From: Akkermansia muciniphila
GTDB lineage: Bacteria; Pseudomonadota; Gammaproteobacteria; Burkholderiales; Burkholderiaceae_C
DNA: 64,000 nucleotides
Reading direction: 5' to 3'
Assembly (NCBI GenBank): GCA_943331105.2
Contig: CALQKH020000002.1
Coordinates: forward strand, 310,001 to 374,000
The position numbers and the translations under genes were made by a program. The notes below the pieces were generated by a model. It had not been told where the DNA came from and searched no databases. It was given only the letters and a program-made list of their open reading frames with translations. Shown in pieces: positions 48,522 to 57,951 of this stretch. Position 1 is the stretch's first letter. Each line of letters starts with the position of its first letter.

Positions 48522-49586
48522 ATGAAACTCACAAAATGGGCAGTTTTCAGCGCCATTGCTTTCCAAGCCGCAAGCGGCTCATCGGCTTTTGCGCAGCAGC
48601 AGATCTCTGTCAACATCGGTTCGAGCTATCCCACCACTAACGTTTGGGCGAATGCTGCAAAAGAGGCATTTCAACCAGAAGTTGATCGGATCTTAAAAGC
48701 GAAAGGCAATAAGTTTACGATCAACTGGCGCGAAAGTTATGGAAGCGGTTTGTTCAAGTTCAATGAATCCCGTGCTGCGGTTCGCGATCGAATAGTCGAC
48801 GTGGCGCCGGTCATCTCTGGCTTTGAAGCCGCTGCAATGCCACTGCAAAACGTCACTGTTTACACGCCATTTGCCACAACCAACCACGAAGCGCTTATCG
48901 AAATCTTCGATAAGCTGAACGCCGATCTTTCAGTTCTCAGGGACAGCTGGACTTCACAAAATTTGGTGCCACTCGCGTCCTTGGTCACCGATAGCTACGA
49001 AATTTTTACAAAGAATCCCATCAAGGACATTAAAGATCTTCAAAATCGGCGAATCACTGCGCCAGGAAGCACGGCAACCTGGCTCCGAGGAACCGGAGCG
49101 ATTCCAGTAGCAGGTGCTATCACCACCATGTATACCGACATCCAAACCGGCGTGACTGAAGGGGCTCTGTCTTTCAATACAGGCATTGCCCCAGCCCGAA
49201 TCTATGAAGTTGCACCACACGGGACGAAAGTGGGAATAGGCGCTATGTACGTCGGCAGCATTGCCATCAACAAAAGATTCTTCGATGGCTTACCCAAGGA
49301 CGTCCAAGACGCGTTTCGTGAAGCGGGAAAAGCGGCTTCAATTGCACACGGCAAGAACATCACCAGACTGGCCACGACTGCGCTGGATACGATGACAAAG
49401 GGCGGGTTAAAAATGTCAGATTTGCCTGAAGCGGCAAGGATGCAGTGGATCAATGGCATGCCTAATCTCCCCCAGCCTTGGCTGGAAGCTAACGGAGAGC
49501 CTGCCAGAACGGTTTTGCGAGCCTATTTTTCCGAACTGCGCGCTAAAGGCATCAAGCCCCAGCGTGACTGGTCTTCCGCTCAGTAG
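48522..49586 (+). CDS. dctP: TRAP transporter periplasmic receptor DctP
   Basis: 354 residues from ATG 48522, preceded by GGAG. The signal peptide ends near SAFAQ. Then follow an SSYPTTNVWA start and the DctP core with an Arg-containing ligand region (ITAPGSTATWLRGTGAIPV). This receptor presents an organic acid to DctQM encoded on the opposite strand. A long hairpin follows the stop, before the aldehyde dehydrogenase. Confidence 0.9.
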   Translation: MKLTKWAVFSAIAFQAASGSSAFAQQQISVNIGSSYPTTNVWANAAKEAFQPEVDRILKAKGNKFTINWRESYGSGLFKFNESRAAVRDRIVDVAPVISGFEAAAMPLQNVTVYTPFATTNHEALIEIFDKLNADLSVLRDSWTSQNLVPLASLVTDSYEIFTKNPIKDIKDLQNRRITAPGSTATWLRGTGAIPVAGAITTMYTDIQTGVTEGALSFNTGIAPARIYEVAPHGTKVGIGAMYVGSIAINKRFFDGLPKDVQDAFREAGKAASIAHGKNITRLATTALDTMTKGGLKMSDLPEAARMQWINGMPNLPQPWLEANGEPARTVLRAYFSELRAKGIKPQRDWSSAQ

Positions 49587-49588
49587 TC

Positions 49589-49638
49589 ATTTGCGATCAT
49601 TGAAGCGGATCTTCATTTTCCGCTCTTTGATCGCAAAT
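49589..49638 (+). terminator. Two-part hairpin after dctP
   Basis: ATTTGCGATCA (49589-49599) pairs with TGATCGCAAAT (49628-49638), and AGCGGA pairs with TCCGCT inside. It begins three bases after the dctP stop. No T-run follows directly, so it may act as a partial terminator or an mRNA stabiliser. Confidence 0.5.
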
Positions 49639-49775
49639 TCGCTCCGCAGAGGGCATTTTTACTGATTGATGTTGTGAACCCATATTCCCATTTTTCGGTA
49701 ATTCTCTGCAGATGATCGGTGGGCGGCACCGAAACAATCAAAACTGAATCAAGCTTTTTGACAAAGGACACTTAT

Positions 49776-51257
49776 ATGACGACGACTACACCCACCAAGG
49801 CTGATCACTTGTCCGTTTCAGACTCGTTACTCGCCATTCTGGAGAAACAGCGACAAGCGCATTTCAAAGATGGTTCCGTGTCACTTGACAAGCGTCGCGA
49901 CCGATTGAATCGCTTGATCGCACTCACCTGCGAAAACGCTGATGCCATTGCCGATGCCATCTGTGAGGACTATGCCGGCGCGCGCTCTAGACACACGACA
50001 CTTGCGACCGAGGTGGTCGCCAAGATTCATGGAATGGAATACGCCCGAGACCATCTCGAAGAATGGACGAAGCCGGAATCCAGGGAATCGAACGAGCTTG
50101 CACACAAGGCAGGTGCGACCTCATTCGTTTTGTACCAGCCCAAGGGCGTCGTCGGTCTCATCTCTCCTTGGAACATGCCTTACGGACTCACCGTTTCTCC
50201 ACTGACGTCGGTGCTTGCGGCAGGTAACAGGGCGATGATCAAACTTTCGGAGTTCACACCCGTCCTGGGCGGCCTTATGCAGAGTCTCGTCCGTGACTAT
50301 TTTGCCGAGGATGAGATTTCGGTGATTCTTGGCGGACCGGATGTTGGTCGCGCTTTTGCGCACCTCCCCTTCGACCATTTGATCTTTACCGGTTCAACCA
50401 AAGTGGGGCGCCAGGTCATGGAAGCTGCCGCTCGCAACCTTGTGCCAGTGACACTAGAGCTCGGAGGCAAATCGCCTGTCATAGTGGGCGCCACTGCAGA
50501 TCTCGACAGCGTTGCGCAACGGCTCGCATATGGAAAGTTTCTTAACGGAGGCCAACTTTGCCTGGCACCCGACTATGTCCTGATGAGGAGAGGGGATGAA
50601 CAGGCGTTGATAGACAAGATAGCCACTCGTGTGGAGACGATGTTCCCAAAGCTGCGCGATAACGCAGACGTGACGGGCGTCATCAGTCAGCAGCATTTCG
50701 ACCGGCTGATGGGATATGTGGAAGAGGCCCGCAGCAAGGGCGCGAAGGTAACCGTGATCGGCGACCATCAGCGTGCCGATGGGGCGGCCACGTCCCACCG
50801 TATGCCCCTTTATGTGGTGCAAAACGTTACCTCCGACATGCAGTTGATGCAGGAGGAGATTTTCGGTCCAGTCCTTCCGATCGTCACCTACGAGTCGATC
50901 GCCGAGGGAGTATCTTATGTTCGCCGAGGCCCAAAGCCCCTTGCCATCTACTATTTCGGAAACGACGCAGATGAGGAGCAGATGGTCTGTGATCACACCG
51001 AAAGCGGCGGATTCACCGTGAACGATCTTTACCAGCACTACCTGCAGGAAGATTTACCCTTCGGAGGTGTAGGTGCCTCGGGAATGGGCGCCTATCACGG
51101 GCGAGATGGCTTCATCGAAACGAGCCATGCCAGAGCGGTATTCAGGCAAGCGCCCGGTGTCAAGCCCAGCCCAACCTTGTCTGCACCGTTTGCCCCAGAA
51201 ATCATGGAGTTATTTCAGAGAGAAATTACCGCCCGCAAGACAGCTGGAAGTCACTGA
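49776..51257 (+). CDS. Aldehyde dehydrogenase, coniferyl aldehyde dehydrogenase type
   Basis: 493 residues from ATG 49776 with AAGGA upstream. Active-site residues: Asn133 (SPWNMP), Glu228 (TLELGGKSP) and nucleophile Cys262 (NGGQLCLAPDYV). The APDYV after the Cys is typical of the coniferyl/long-chain aldehyde branch. It oxidises an aldehyde to an acid with NAD(P)+. Position between a TRAP receptor and an SDR suggests work on lignin-related or other aryl/alkyl aldehydes. Confidence 0.9.
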   Translation: MTTTTPTKADHLSVSDSLLAILEKQRQAHFKDGSVSLDKRRDRLNRLIALTCENADAIADAICEDYAGARSRHTTLATEVVAKIHGMEYARDHLEEWTKPESRESNELAHKAGATSFVLYQPKGVVGLISPWNMPYGLTVSPLTSVLAAGNRAMIKLSEFTPVLGGLMQSLVRDYFAEDEISVILGGPDVGRAFAHLPFDHLIFTGSTKVGRQVMEAAARNLVPVTLELGGKSPVIVGATADLDSVAQRLAYGKFLNGGQLCLAPDYVLMRRGDEQALIDKIATRVETMFPKLRDNADVTGVISQQHFDRLMGYVEEARSKGAKVTVIGDHQRADGAATSHRMPLYVVQNVTSDMQLMQEEIFGPVLPIVTYESIAEGVSYVRRGPKPLAIYYFGNDADEEQMVCDHTESGGFTVNDLYQHYLQEDLPFGGVGASGMGAYHGRDGFIETSHARAVFRQAPGVKPSPTLSAPFAPEIMELFQREITARKTAGSH

Positions 51258-51664
51258 CTGAGGGGCCGCCGCCGCCAACAACACGCCAACGACTCAAGTG
51301 CCAGCCTATACCGGGCTGGACGTCAAGGAGTGTATTCGGTGCCAGCGGCGACTTTTGTCAGCTTCAAGCCCGTGCTGCTGATGCGCATCAGCAGCACGGC
51401 ATGTTTTGCGTTTCTCACCCTAAAGCCGATCAAGAATGACAAGCGGTGAGTTTGTCAAATGCCTTGGTTTTGAGCTGACCACCCGTCGATCGACCGACCG
51501 CTCGTCCGCTGACCAACACTTTGCTGTTCGTTTTCGAAACGCACCAGCATTTCATACAGATATCAGGATGTTGACGCTGATGGCGATGTGATCGCGACGG
51601 CGAACCATTGAAGGTGTATTCAATGGCTATCAAGACGCAGGCCTGACCCTAGGAAGGATTCATC
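51258..51664. other. Gene-less interval with a perfect palindrome
   Basis: About 400 bases with no supported gene. It contains the 30-base palindrome listed separately and, near 51571-51604, a short segment (GTTGACGCTGATGGCGATG) that may be a third, weaker copy of the repeat at 35328 and 45747. Confidence 0.45.
51370..51399. repeat. Perfect 30-base palindrome
   Basis: CCGTGCTGCTGATGC is followed immediately by its exact reverse complement (GCATCAGCAGCACGG). It lies 113 bases after the aldehyde dehydrogenase stop; ATGTTTTGCGTTTC follows, a weak T-rich tail. A terminator or a protein-binding site are both possible. Confidence 0.75.
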
Positions 51665-52456
51665 ATGACTGAACGCAAAGTAGCCATCATCACTGGTTCT
51701 GGAACCGGCGTCGGTGCAGCGACCGCACTTCTTCTTTCCCAACACGGCTATAACGTCTTGATCAATTACTCACGCAGTGAGACAGAGGCCCAAGCATCTC
51801 AGGCGGACTGCCAAGCTGCAGGCGCTGATACATTGTTGATGCAAGGTGATGTCGCGCAAGATAGCGACTGCAGGGCTTTGACACAAGCTGCCATCGATAA
51901 ATGGGGACGCATTGATGCACTTGTGAACAATGCAGGGATCAGCACCTTCACCGGAGCCGCCAACTGGGAAGTTTTGGATATGGACACCTTTTCACGCATT
52001 TACGCGGTGAACACGGTAGGGGCTTTTCAGATGGTGCGGGCTTGTGCGCCACACCTCAAAATGCAACAAGGCTCAGTGGTCAACGTGTCCTCAATCGCAG
52101 GTTCGCTGGGCATAGGTTCTTCCGTGCCTTATATCGCGTCCAAAGGTGCTTTGAATTCCATGACACTCTACCTTGCACGTGCATTAGCGCCTGATATCAG
52201 AGTGAACGCGGTTTGCCCGGGCCTGATTACATCGCGCTGGTTTGTCGATGGATTGGGCCAAGCTGGCTTCGAAAAAGTCAAAGCCATGGCCGAGTCCATC
52301 GCGCCCTTGGAGCGTGCCAGTTCAACCGAAGATGTGGCCGAAGCTATTGTTTGGCTGACCACAAGCGCTCGCACCGTGACAGGTGAACTTTTATTGCTTG
52401 ACGGCGGGATTCACCTGGGTGGCTCCAAAGCTCAAGTACCCAGTAAACCCGCGTGA
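51665..52456 (+). CDS. Short-chain dehydrogenase/reductase (FabG-like SDR)
   Basis: 263 residues. The NAD(P) motif TGSGTGVG (residues 10-17), NNAG (88-91), the catalytic Ser around 142-143 with Tyr156 and Lys160 (YIASK) and a C-terminal LLLDGGIHLGG are all present. The enzyme oxidises or reduces a hydroxyl/keto pair. The gene is preceded by a 400-base gap, so it probably has its own promoter; it may serve the neighbouring aldehyde dehydrogenase pathway. Confidence 0.92.
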   Translation: MTERKVAIITGSGTGVGAATALLLSQHGYNVLINYSRSETEAQASQADCQAAGADTLLMQGDVAQDSDCRALTQAAIDKWGRIDALVNNAGISTFTGAANWEVLDMDTFSRIYAVNTVGAFQMVRACAPHLKMQQGSVVNVSSIAGSLGIGSSVPYIASKGALNSMTLYLARALAPDIRVNAVCPGLITSRWFVDGLGQAGFEKVKAMAESIAPLERASSTEDVAEAIVWLTTSARTVTGELLLLDGGIHLGGSKAQVPSKPA

Positions 52457-52507
52457 GTAAGCTGACTCAGAACAACCAGCCACAATGACAATCTTATGCA
52501 TCAGACT

Positions 52508-52789
52508 TTAAGCTTTGAAGTCACCCGTTCGCGGTGCTAAAAAAGTAAACCCACCGTGAAGTTCGTGGGAAACCAGTTCATTGGCCCAAGATTCGCAAAC
52601 GTTGTAAGCATGAACTTCAGGGAAATGCTGCATGAGTTGAAACTTCCGCATGATGTAGCTGCTCTTGAAATAATCTAAACCGCAACGAAGTCCACTTGAG
52701 GAGGTCTGAGATGGCAAGACGTAGCCGCATGAATCACACCTGGGATCAGCTTGCTTAATGACTTCCAACTGAGACTGGTTTTGAGACAT
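52508..52789 (-). CDS. Small cysteine-containing protein, unknown
   Basis: 93 residues from ATG 52789; the open frame continues to 52885 with a hydrophobic stretch, so a longer form with a membrane helix cannot be excluded. A CDSCG pair and a later RCG suggest a zinc- or iron-binding knuckle; a fourth Cys (VCESW) lies nearer the end. It looks like a small protein often found in Burkholderiales, but I know no function. Confidence 0.55.
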   Translation of the reverse strand: MSQNQSQLEVIKQADPRCDSCGYVLPSQTSSSGLRCGLDYFKSSYIMRKFQLMQHFPEVHAYNVCESWANELVSHELHGGFTFLAPRTGDFKA

Positions 52790-52885
52790 ACTGAATTTGA
52801 AAGCGGCAATTGTCAAAAGAAGCAAAAAAATGGACATATCTAATTTCACAAACAAGCAAATTTCATGACAACTTAAAACGCCCAA

Positions 52886-53521
52886 AGTTGCACGCTTTTG
52901 GGGCTTCGGGCCATCAAGTTCCCTTTAAATAATCGTTTTGGTGCAAGCATGACTCAGAACTCGACATTTGAATGGCGATAAAACAACTTCTCTTCTGAAA
53001 ATTTATCAGCTTGATTTTTGTTGGTCGCACTTTCTCGGTGTGAATCGCCCCGGGTTTGAACTGGCGCCAAAGAGTTGAACAAACCTAAAGGGGGTTACTT
53101 GGGCAAGTAATCAAACCGCCCTGCGCCACACAACCGGTCGTCACATTTCAGCCAACGACCATGTTGGAGTGAGCTGCGCGGTTGACACACTAACCGACTT
53201 CCACCGTGCTCGCTGCGAATCTTGCAGTGACATGTGGTCTCAGTGACCACACCTGCTAAGCAACGCCAACATCAACGCCATTCCTCAACAGTAATGCAGC
53301 GTCCCAATGCCGTATGCCATGCACGCGCAAACCTGGACGTCGCGATATACCAATCAGGTCAATGCTCGCTTCAATATTGGTCACATTCATTTACTGGGCG
53401 GGTAAACCCCTAAAAAAGTCAACAACCAAACGATTGTTTTGTAGGTTCTGAGTCGATAGCATGAGGGGCAAGCTTCACTTCCCGCCACTTGGCAATCTTT
53501 TAAAACAACCAGGAGTCATCG
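52886..53521. other. Gene-less interval before the second TRAP operon
   Basis: About 640 bases with no supported gene. It should contain the TRAP promoter; an AGGAG box for dctP lies at its right end. One IS-end-like segment is noted separately at 53041-53057. Nothing else was recognised. Confidence 0.5.
53041..53057. repeat. Sequence resembling the IS3-element terminal repeat
   Basis: TGAATCGCCCCGGGTTT differs at only two positions from the left end of the IS remnant (38824-38840). No transposase lies beside it, so it would be a solo end left by an excised or deleted copy, or a chance match. Confidence 0.35.
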
Positions 53522-54556
53522 ATGAAGAAACAATTGTTAGTTACCTTTGCAGCACTCACACTTGCACTGCCATCACAAGCTCAGGACTTCCCAACCTTAT
53601 CACTCAAAATGGCGCACCCACTGGCTCAGACTTTCCCCGGTGCCGAATGGGACAAGTGGTTTGCAGATGAAATTGAAAAACGATCTGGCGGCAAGATCAA
53701 AATTCAGATTTTCTGGTCGGGTCAGCTGGGTGGTCTCACAGAAATCAAAAACTTGGTAGGCAACGGCGCTGTAGACATTGGCGTATTCGCACAAGCTGTT
53801 CATGCCGCAGAACTTCCATTGACTTCTGTCTCGGCGGGCCTGCTCAATCGCGTATCCGCTGATGCCAAAACAGGATCTGAACTGGCGCGTGCCAGCTACG
53901 CCACCAAAACCGTGACCGATGAACTCCAGGCTCAAAACCTCAAAGTCATCAAGTGGACAGTGCCCTCCCCGTATAAATTGCTTTGCAACAAGGCGATCAA
54001 TACGTCAGCAGACCTTAAAGGTTTGAAAGTCAGAGCGGTCGGAGGCGCTTATGTGCCGATTTGGATGGAAGCATTTGGCATGGTGCCTACCCGCGTTCAA
54101 GCGACTGAAATCCGTGAAGGCCTGCAGCGTGGAACGCTGGACTGCAATTTCGGCCCAATCGAATGGACACCTTTCTCAGACCTGCAAAAAGTCGCGCCAT
54201 TCCTGTCTGACTTGAATACCGGCTCCTTCACGACTTTCCAGATGTACGTGCCTGCTAAAACATTCAACGCATGGCCACGCTCGGTGCAAACGCTATTCAC
54301 ACAAGTTGCTCAAGAGGCCATGCAAAAAGACCTTGCTGCCTTGCCAAAAGTCGAGGCAGATGCTGTCGACAAATTCAGAGCAACAGGTGGCAGCATTGTC
54401 CCGATGAAAGACCTGCAAAACTTCATAACACGTTCACCCGACATGATCCAAATCTGGGTAGACAAGTCCACCAAAGACGGCCTGGGCGAGAAGATCAAAG
54501 AATTGATTCCTCTGCAAAGGAAAGCTGCTCAAAGCTTTGTGAATTCTCGCAACTGA
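53522..54556 (+). CDS. dctP: TRAP transporter periplasmic receptor DctP (second system)
   Basis: 344 residues with AGGAG before the ATG and a signal peptide ending near SQAQD. The DctP fold is recognisable from MAHPLAQTFPGA, KIQIFWSGQLGG, LKGLKVRAVGG and LDCNFGPIEW. First gene of a complete dctP-dctQ-dctM operon that runs on into an acyl-CoA ligase, so the imported solute is likely an organic acid that becomes a CoA thioester. Confidence 0.92.
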   Translation: MKKQLLVTFAALTLALPSQAQDFPTLSLKMAHPLAQTFPGAEWDKWFADEIEKRSGGKIKIQIFWSGQLGGLTEIKNLVGNGAVDIGVFAQAVHAAELPLTSVSAGLLNRVSADAKTGSELARASYATKTVTDELQAQNLKVIKWTVPSPYKLLCNKAINTSADLKGLKVRAVGGAYVPIWMEAFGMVPTRVQATEIREGLQRGTLDCNFGPIEWTPFSDLQKVAPFLSDLNTGSFTTFQMYVPAKTFNAWPRSVQTLFTQVAQEAMQKDLAALPKVEADAVDKFRATGGSIVPMKDLQNFITRSPDMIQIWVDKSTKDGLGEKIKELIPLQRKAAQSFVNSRN

Positions 54557-54568
54557 ACCTGTTAACAG

Positions 54569-55063
54569 ATGAGCAAATTGATCGTCTGGACCGAGAAAGC
54601 AGCACTTGCGGTTTGCGCAAGTGCTGTGTTCATCATGATGGCTGTGGGGGCAATAGACATCGTAATGGGCAACGTTTTGGGCTACTACTTGTCTTACAAA
54701 GTTGAGTTGTCTGGGACACTTTTGGCGAGCAGTATTTTTCTGGCTTGCAGTCCGGTTCAAAGAGGGAATGAACATATCCGCGTGGACTTGTTTGAATCCT
54801 ATATGGGTCATAAAACTAAAAAAGCAACCGCATTTCTTGGCACCCTTTGCGGCCTTCTTTTTGTGGGATTGATCACTTACGGTTTATGGAATCAGGCTAT
54901 CAAAAGCGTGATGATTTGGGAGGTCTCTGCTGACACCTCAGGCTTTCCGATTTGGCCTTGGAAATTGGCGTGCCCCATTGGCGCAAGTCTTTGCGTCTTG
55001 ACCATGATCGGTCAATTGTTTCAGCAAATTTTCAATGCATCGACAACGAAGGAAAGCCAGTGA
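54569..55063 (+). CDS. dctQ: TRAP transporter small permease DctQ (second system)
   Basis: 164 residues, four hydrophobic helices. The family region (IVMGNVLGYYLSYKVELSGTL) and SPVQRGNEHIRVDLF, close to the usual R.G.HI.VD motif, identify it. It lies 12 bases after dctP, and its TGA stop overlaps the GTG start of dctM. Confidence 0.9.
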   Translation: MSKLIVWTEKAALAVCASAVFIMMAVGAIDIVMGNVLGYYLSYKVELSGTLLASSIFLACSPVQRGNEHIRVDLFESYMGHKTKKATAFLGTLCGLLFVGLITYGLWNQAIKSVMIWEVSADTSGFPIWPWKLACPIGASLCVLTMIGQLFQQIFNASTTKESQ

Positions 55064-56358
55064 ATACAGGACTTTTCGGTTTTGTAGCCATGCTGTGCCT
55101 TTTGGGTCTGGGTGTGCCTGTGGCGTACGCAGTCGGCGTAGTTGCCATCGTTGGCATTTTTTATGCTGTCGGTTCAACTTTTTTGTTGTCCACTATCCAA
55201 TCACTGCCGTACGCGTTCGCAAGTGATTACAACTTTGTCGTTGTGCCCTTGTTCGTTTTGATGGGCACTTTGGCATCACGAGCTGGGATCATCACTGATC
55301 TGTACAAAGCAGCTTTTCAGCTGACCAGCCAAATTCGCGGAAGCCTCATGATGGCGACCGTGATGGCACAAGCCATGTTCGCGGCCATATCTGGCTCGAC
55401 AACAGTTGCAGCCAGCATCTTCACACGCATGGCCTTGCCAGAGATGATCCGTTATGGGTACAACCCGGGCGTCTCTGCGGGCTGCGTTGCTGCTGCAGGC
55501 ACTTTGGCTGGACTCATCCCGCCTTCTATCGCGATGGTGCTCTTTGCTGTGCTGACGGGCGAGCCCATTGGCAAACTGTTGATCGCAGGTATCTTGCCTG
55601 GCGTTCTGACCGCTGTGGGCTATATCGTAGGCATTCGGGTCATGCTGATCTACAGACCTGAGTGGGCCCCGCTGATCAGCGAAAGATTCAGCTTGAAGCA
55701 AAAATTGCAAGGCATATCGAGCGCCTGGGCAGTTTTCTTGCTGATTGGCCTGGTTGTAGGCGGCATCTATACCGGTACATTTCCACCTTCTGCAGCAGGT
55801 GCAGTTGGTGCAACCGGTGTTCTACTGATTGCCCTGTCTACCCAGCGTTTGCCCAAAGGTGCCCTTTGGGAGAGCCTCATTGAAAGTGCGCGCATCTCTG
55901 CTGTGCTTTTCTTGATCGTGATGGCCGGACTCTTGTTCAGTCGATTTTTGCTGATCAGCGGCTTCATCGGTGATCTCAAAGCATTGGTGGTCACCCTCGA
56001 AATGAGTGCCGCTGTATTTATTGCCTTGGTGGTGATTCTGTATCTGATCTTGGGCTGCTTTGTCGACAGCGTGTCTTTGATGATCATCACGCTTCCTTTT
56101 CTTTATCCCATTGCCACGTCTCTGGGGATTCATGGAATTTGGTTTGGTGTATTGATCATCAAACTCATCGAAATTGCAGCCATCACCCCGCCAGTCGGGC
56201 TCAATCTGTTTGCAGTTTTGTCATCGGCCAAAGGGCAAGTCAATTCGCGTCAACTGTTTGCGGGTGTCATGCCATTTCTCGTCATGGAAGCTGTACTACT
56301 GGCGTTGCTGATTGGCTTTCCCTCCATTGCCACCAGCTTGCCTGATCTGATGGACTGA
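55060..56358 (+). CDS. dctM: TRAP transporter large permease DctM (second system)
   Basis: 432 residues from GTG 55060, a start fixed by the GTGA overlap with dctQ (the frame is open further upstream). Multi-spanning, with PLFVLMGTLAS, LIPPSIAMVLF and AITPPVGLNLF, the standard TRAP-L signatures. It completes the importer; the acyl-CoA ligase starts 16 bases later. Confidence 0.93.
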   Translation: MNTGLFGFVAMLCLLGLGVPVAYAVGVVAIVGIFYAVGSTFLLSTIQSLPYAFASDYNFVVVPLFVLMGTLASRAGIITDLYKAAFQLTSQIRGSLMMATVMAQAMFAAISGSTTVAASIFTRMALPEMIRYGYNPGVSAGCVAAAGTLAGLIPPSIAMVLFAVLTGEPIGKLLIAGILPGVLTAVGYIVGIRVMLIYRPEWAPLISERFSLKQKLQGISSAWAVFLLIGLVVGGIYTGTFPPSAAGAVGATGVLLIALSTQRLPKGALWESLIESARISAVLFLIVMAGLLFSRFLLISGFIGDLKALVVTLEMSAAVFIALVVILYLILGCFVDSVSLMIITLPFLYPIATSLGIHGIWFGVLIIKLIEIAAITPPVGLNLFAVLSSAKGQVNSRQLFAGVMPFLVMEAVLLALLIGFPSIATSLPDLMD

Positions 56359-56374
56359 GAATCAGGAGATAACT

Positions 56375-57925
56375 ATGAGGGCGACAGACGCGCTGGACAA
56401 GGCGGGGCTGAGAACGCCTGAAGCCATCTTTGTCAAACAAGGGGGCATCGCCGTCAGCTACCAAGAGGCGGTATCGATGTCTCATCGAATAGCCTCAAAA
56501 ATCCAGGACATGGGCATCGCACCAGGTACACGTGTTGCCTTTTTATCGCCGAACGACTGGCGCGGTTTGATTTTCATGTACGGGCTTTGGCGTGCGGGCA
56601 TGGTGCTGGTGCCTGTCAATGTCAGAAACAGTCCGGCCTTGAATGCAGGCATTTTGCGGCAACACAAACCATCAGCCATGGTTTACCACAGCCATATCGC
56701 TTCTCTCGCAGAGCATGTCAAAAATGAACTGAGCTCAATGTCTCAATGGTGTTGCCTTGACCAAAAAGATGGTGAGACACCCTCATTACAGGACTGGATG
56801 GCACCACCAGGTTCGATCGCCAAAGACCTCCCCAATGACCCCTTGACCCCATGGACTCTTTACTCCACCAGCGGAACAACGGGCAGTTCAAAGGGGGTCA
56901 TGCACACGCACCTGTCGAACTATGTGACCAGCATGGACATGCTGTTTTCAATGAAAGCACATGAAGCCAAACGACATTTGGTCGTGGCTCCGATGACCCA
57001 CTTCGCAGGCAGTTTCATCTTCGCACTCACCATGACCGGGTCTACGCACATATTGCTGGACAAGGCGGATCCATTGGAAATTCTGCAAACGATTGAACAA
57101 GAGAAGATTCAAATACTCTTTCTCCCGCCCACGGTGATCTACATGCTGCTGTCGTCTGAAAAGATCAAATCGTTTGATTACCGGTCGCTAGAGAATTTCG
57201 TCTATGCAGCCGCCCCTATGGCTGAAGAACCTCTGAAGCAGGCATTGTCAGTTTTTGGACCGGTCATGGTGAACATGTATGGTCAAGCAGAAGCCATCGG
57301 CCCCATCACGTATTTGTCCCCCAGTGAGCATATGCAGGTCGAATCGCCTGCGACAACCAACGTTCTTCGCTCAATTGGTTCACCCTCCATCAGTCGTCAA
57401 GCTCGTGTCATGCGCGATGATGGTCAATGGTGCGAAACAGGTGAGCCCGGTGAAATCGTGTTGCGTGACTGGGTCAGCAGTGCAGCCTACCTTGAGGATG
57501 AGGCTGCAAGCACGCTCGTACACCGATATGGCTGGTACCACACAGGCGATGTTGGCGCGATGGACAACGATGGCCGCATCACACTTCTGGATCGAAAAAA
57601 GGATGTGATCATTTCGGGTGGATTCAACATCTACTCTGCTGGTGTTGAGCAAGCTCTGATGACGCACCCAGCCGTTCAAGAAGCCTGTGTTTTTGGCATT
57701 CCAAACGACAAATGGGGCGAGTCTGTTCACGCCGTTTTGGAACTCAAGCCCGGTTTTGTGGTGGAGGCCGATGAACTTCAGAACTTGGTCAAGACGCAGA
57801 TCGGCTCAGTGAGTACACCTAAATCACTTGAGTTCACGGATCAGTTGCCAAGAAGCGCGACAGGCAAAGTACTCAAGCGCGAACTACGACTGCGCTACTG
57901 GCAAGGAAGAGACAGGGCGATATGA
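56375..57925 (+). CDS. AMP-forming acyl-CoA ligase (with second TRAP operon)
   Basis: 516 residues, start preceded by AGGAG. The adenylate-forming motif is YSTSGTTGSSKGVMHTH, followed by YGQAEA, the YHTGDVG segment, DRKKDVIISGGFN and the C-terminal catalytic lysine in PRSATGKVLKREL. It activates a carboxylic acid to its CoA thioester with ATP. Being the last gene of the TRAP operon, it presumably acts on the solute imported. Chain length or ring specificity is not evident. Confidence 0.92.
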   Translation: MRATDALDKAGLRTPEAIFVKQGGIAVSYQEAVSMSHRIASKIQDMGIAPGTRVAFLSPNDWRGLIFMYGLWRAGMVLVPVNVRNSPALNAGILRQHKPSAMVYHSHIASLAEHVKNELSSMSQWCCLDQKDGETPSLQDWMAPPGSIAKDLPNDPLTPWTLYSTSGTTGSSKGVMHTHLSNYVTSMDMLFSMKAHEAKRHLVVAPMTHFAGSFIFALTMTGSTHILLDKADPLEILQTIEQEKIQILFLPPTVIYMLLSSEKIKSFDYRSLENFVYAAAPMAEEPLKQALSVFGPVMVNMYGQAEAIGPITYLSPSEHMQVESPATTNVLRSIGSPSISRQARVMRDDGQWCETGEPGEIVLRDWVSSAAYLEDEAASTLVHRYGWYHTGDVGAMDNDGRITLLDRKKDVIISGGFNIYSAGVEQALMTHPAVQEACVFGIPNDKWGESVHAVLELKPGFVVEADELQNLVKTQIGSVSTPKSLEFTDQLPRSATGKVLKRELRLRYWQGRDRAI

Positions 57926-57951
57926 GCCGCCAAAGTGAATCGAAAAGTGAT

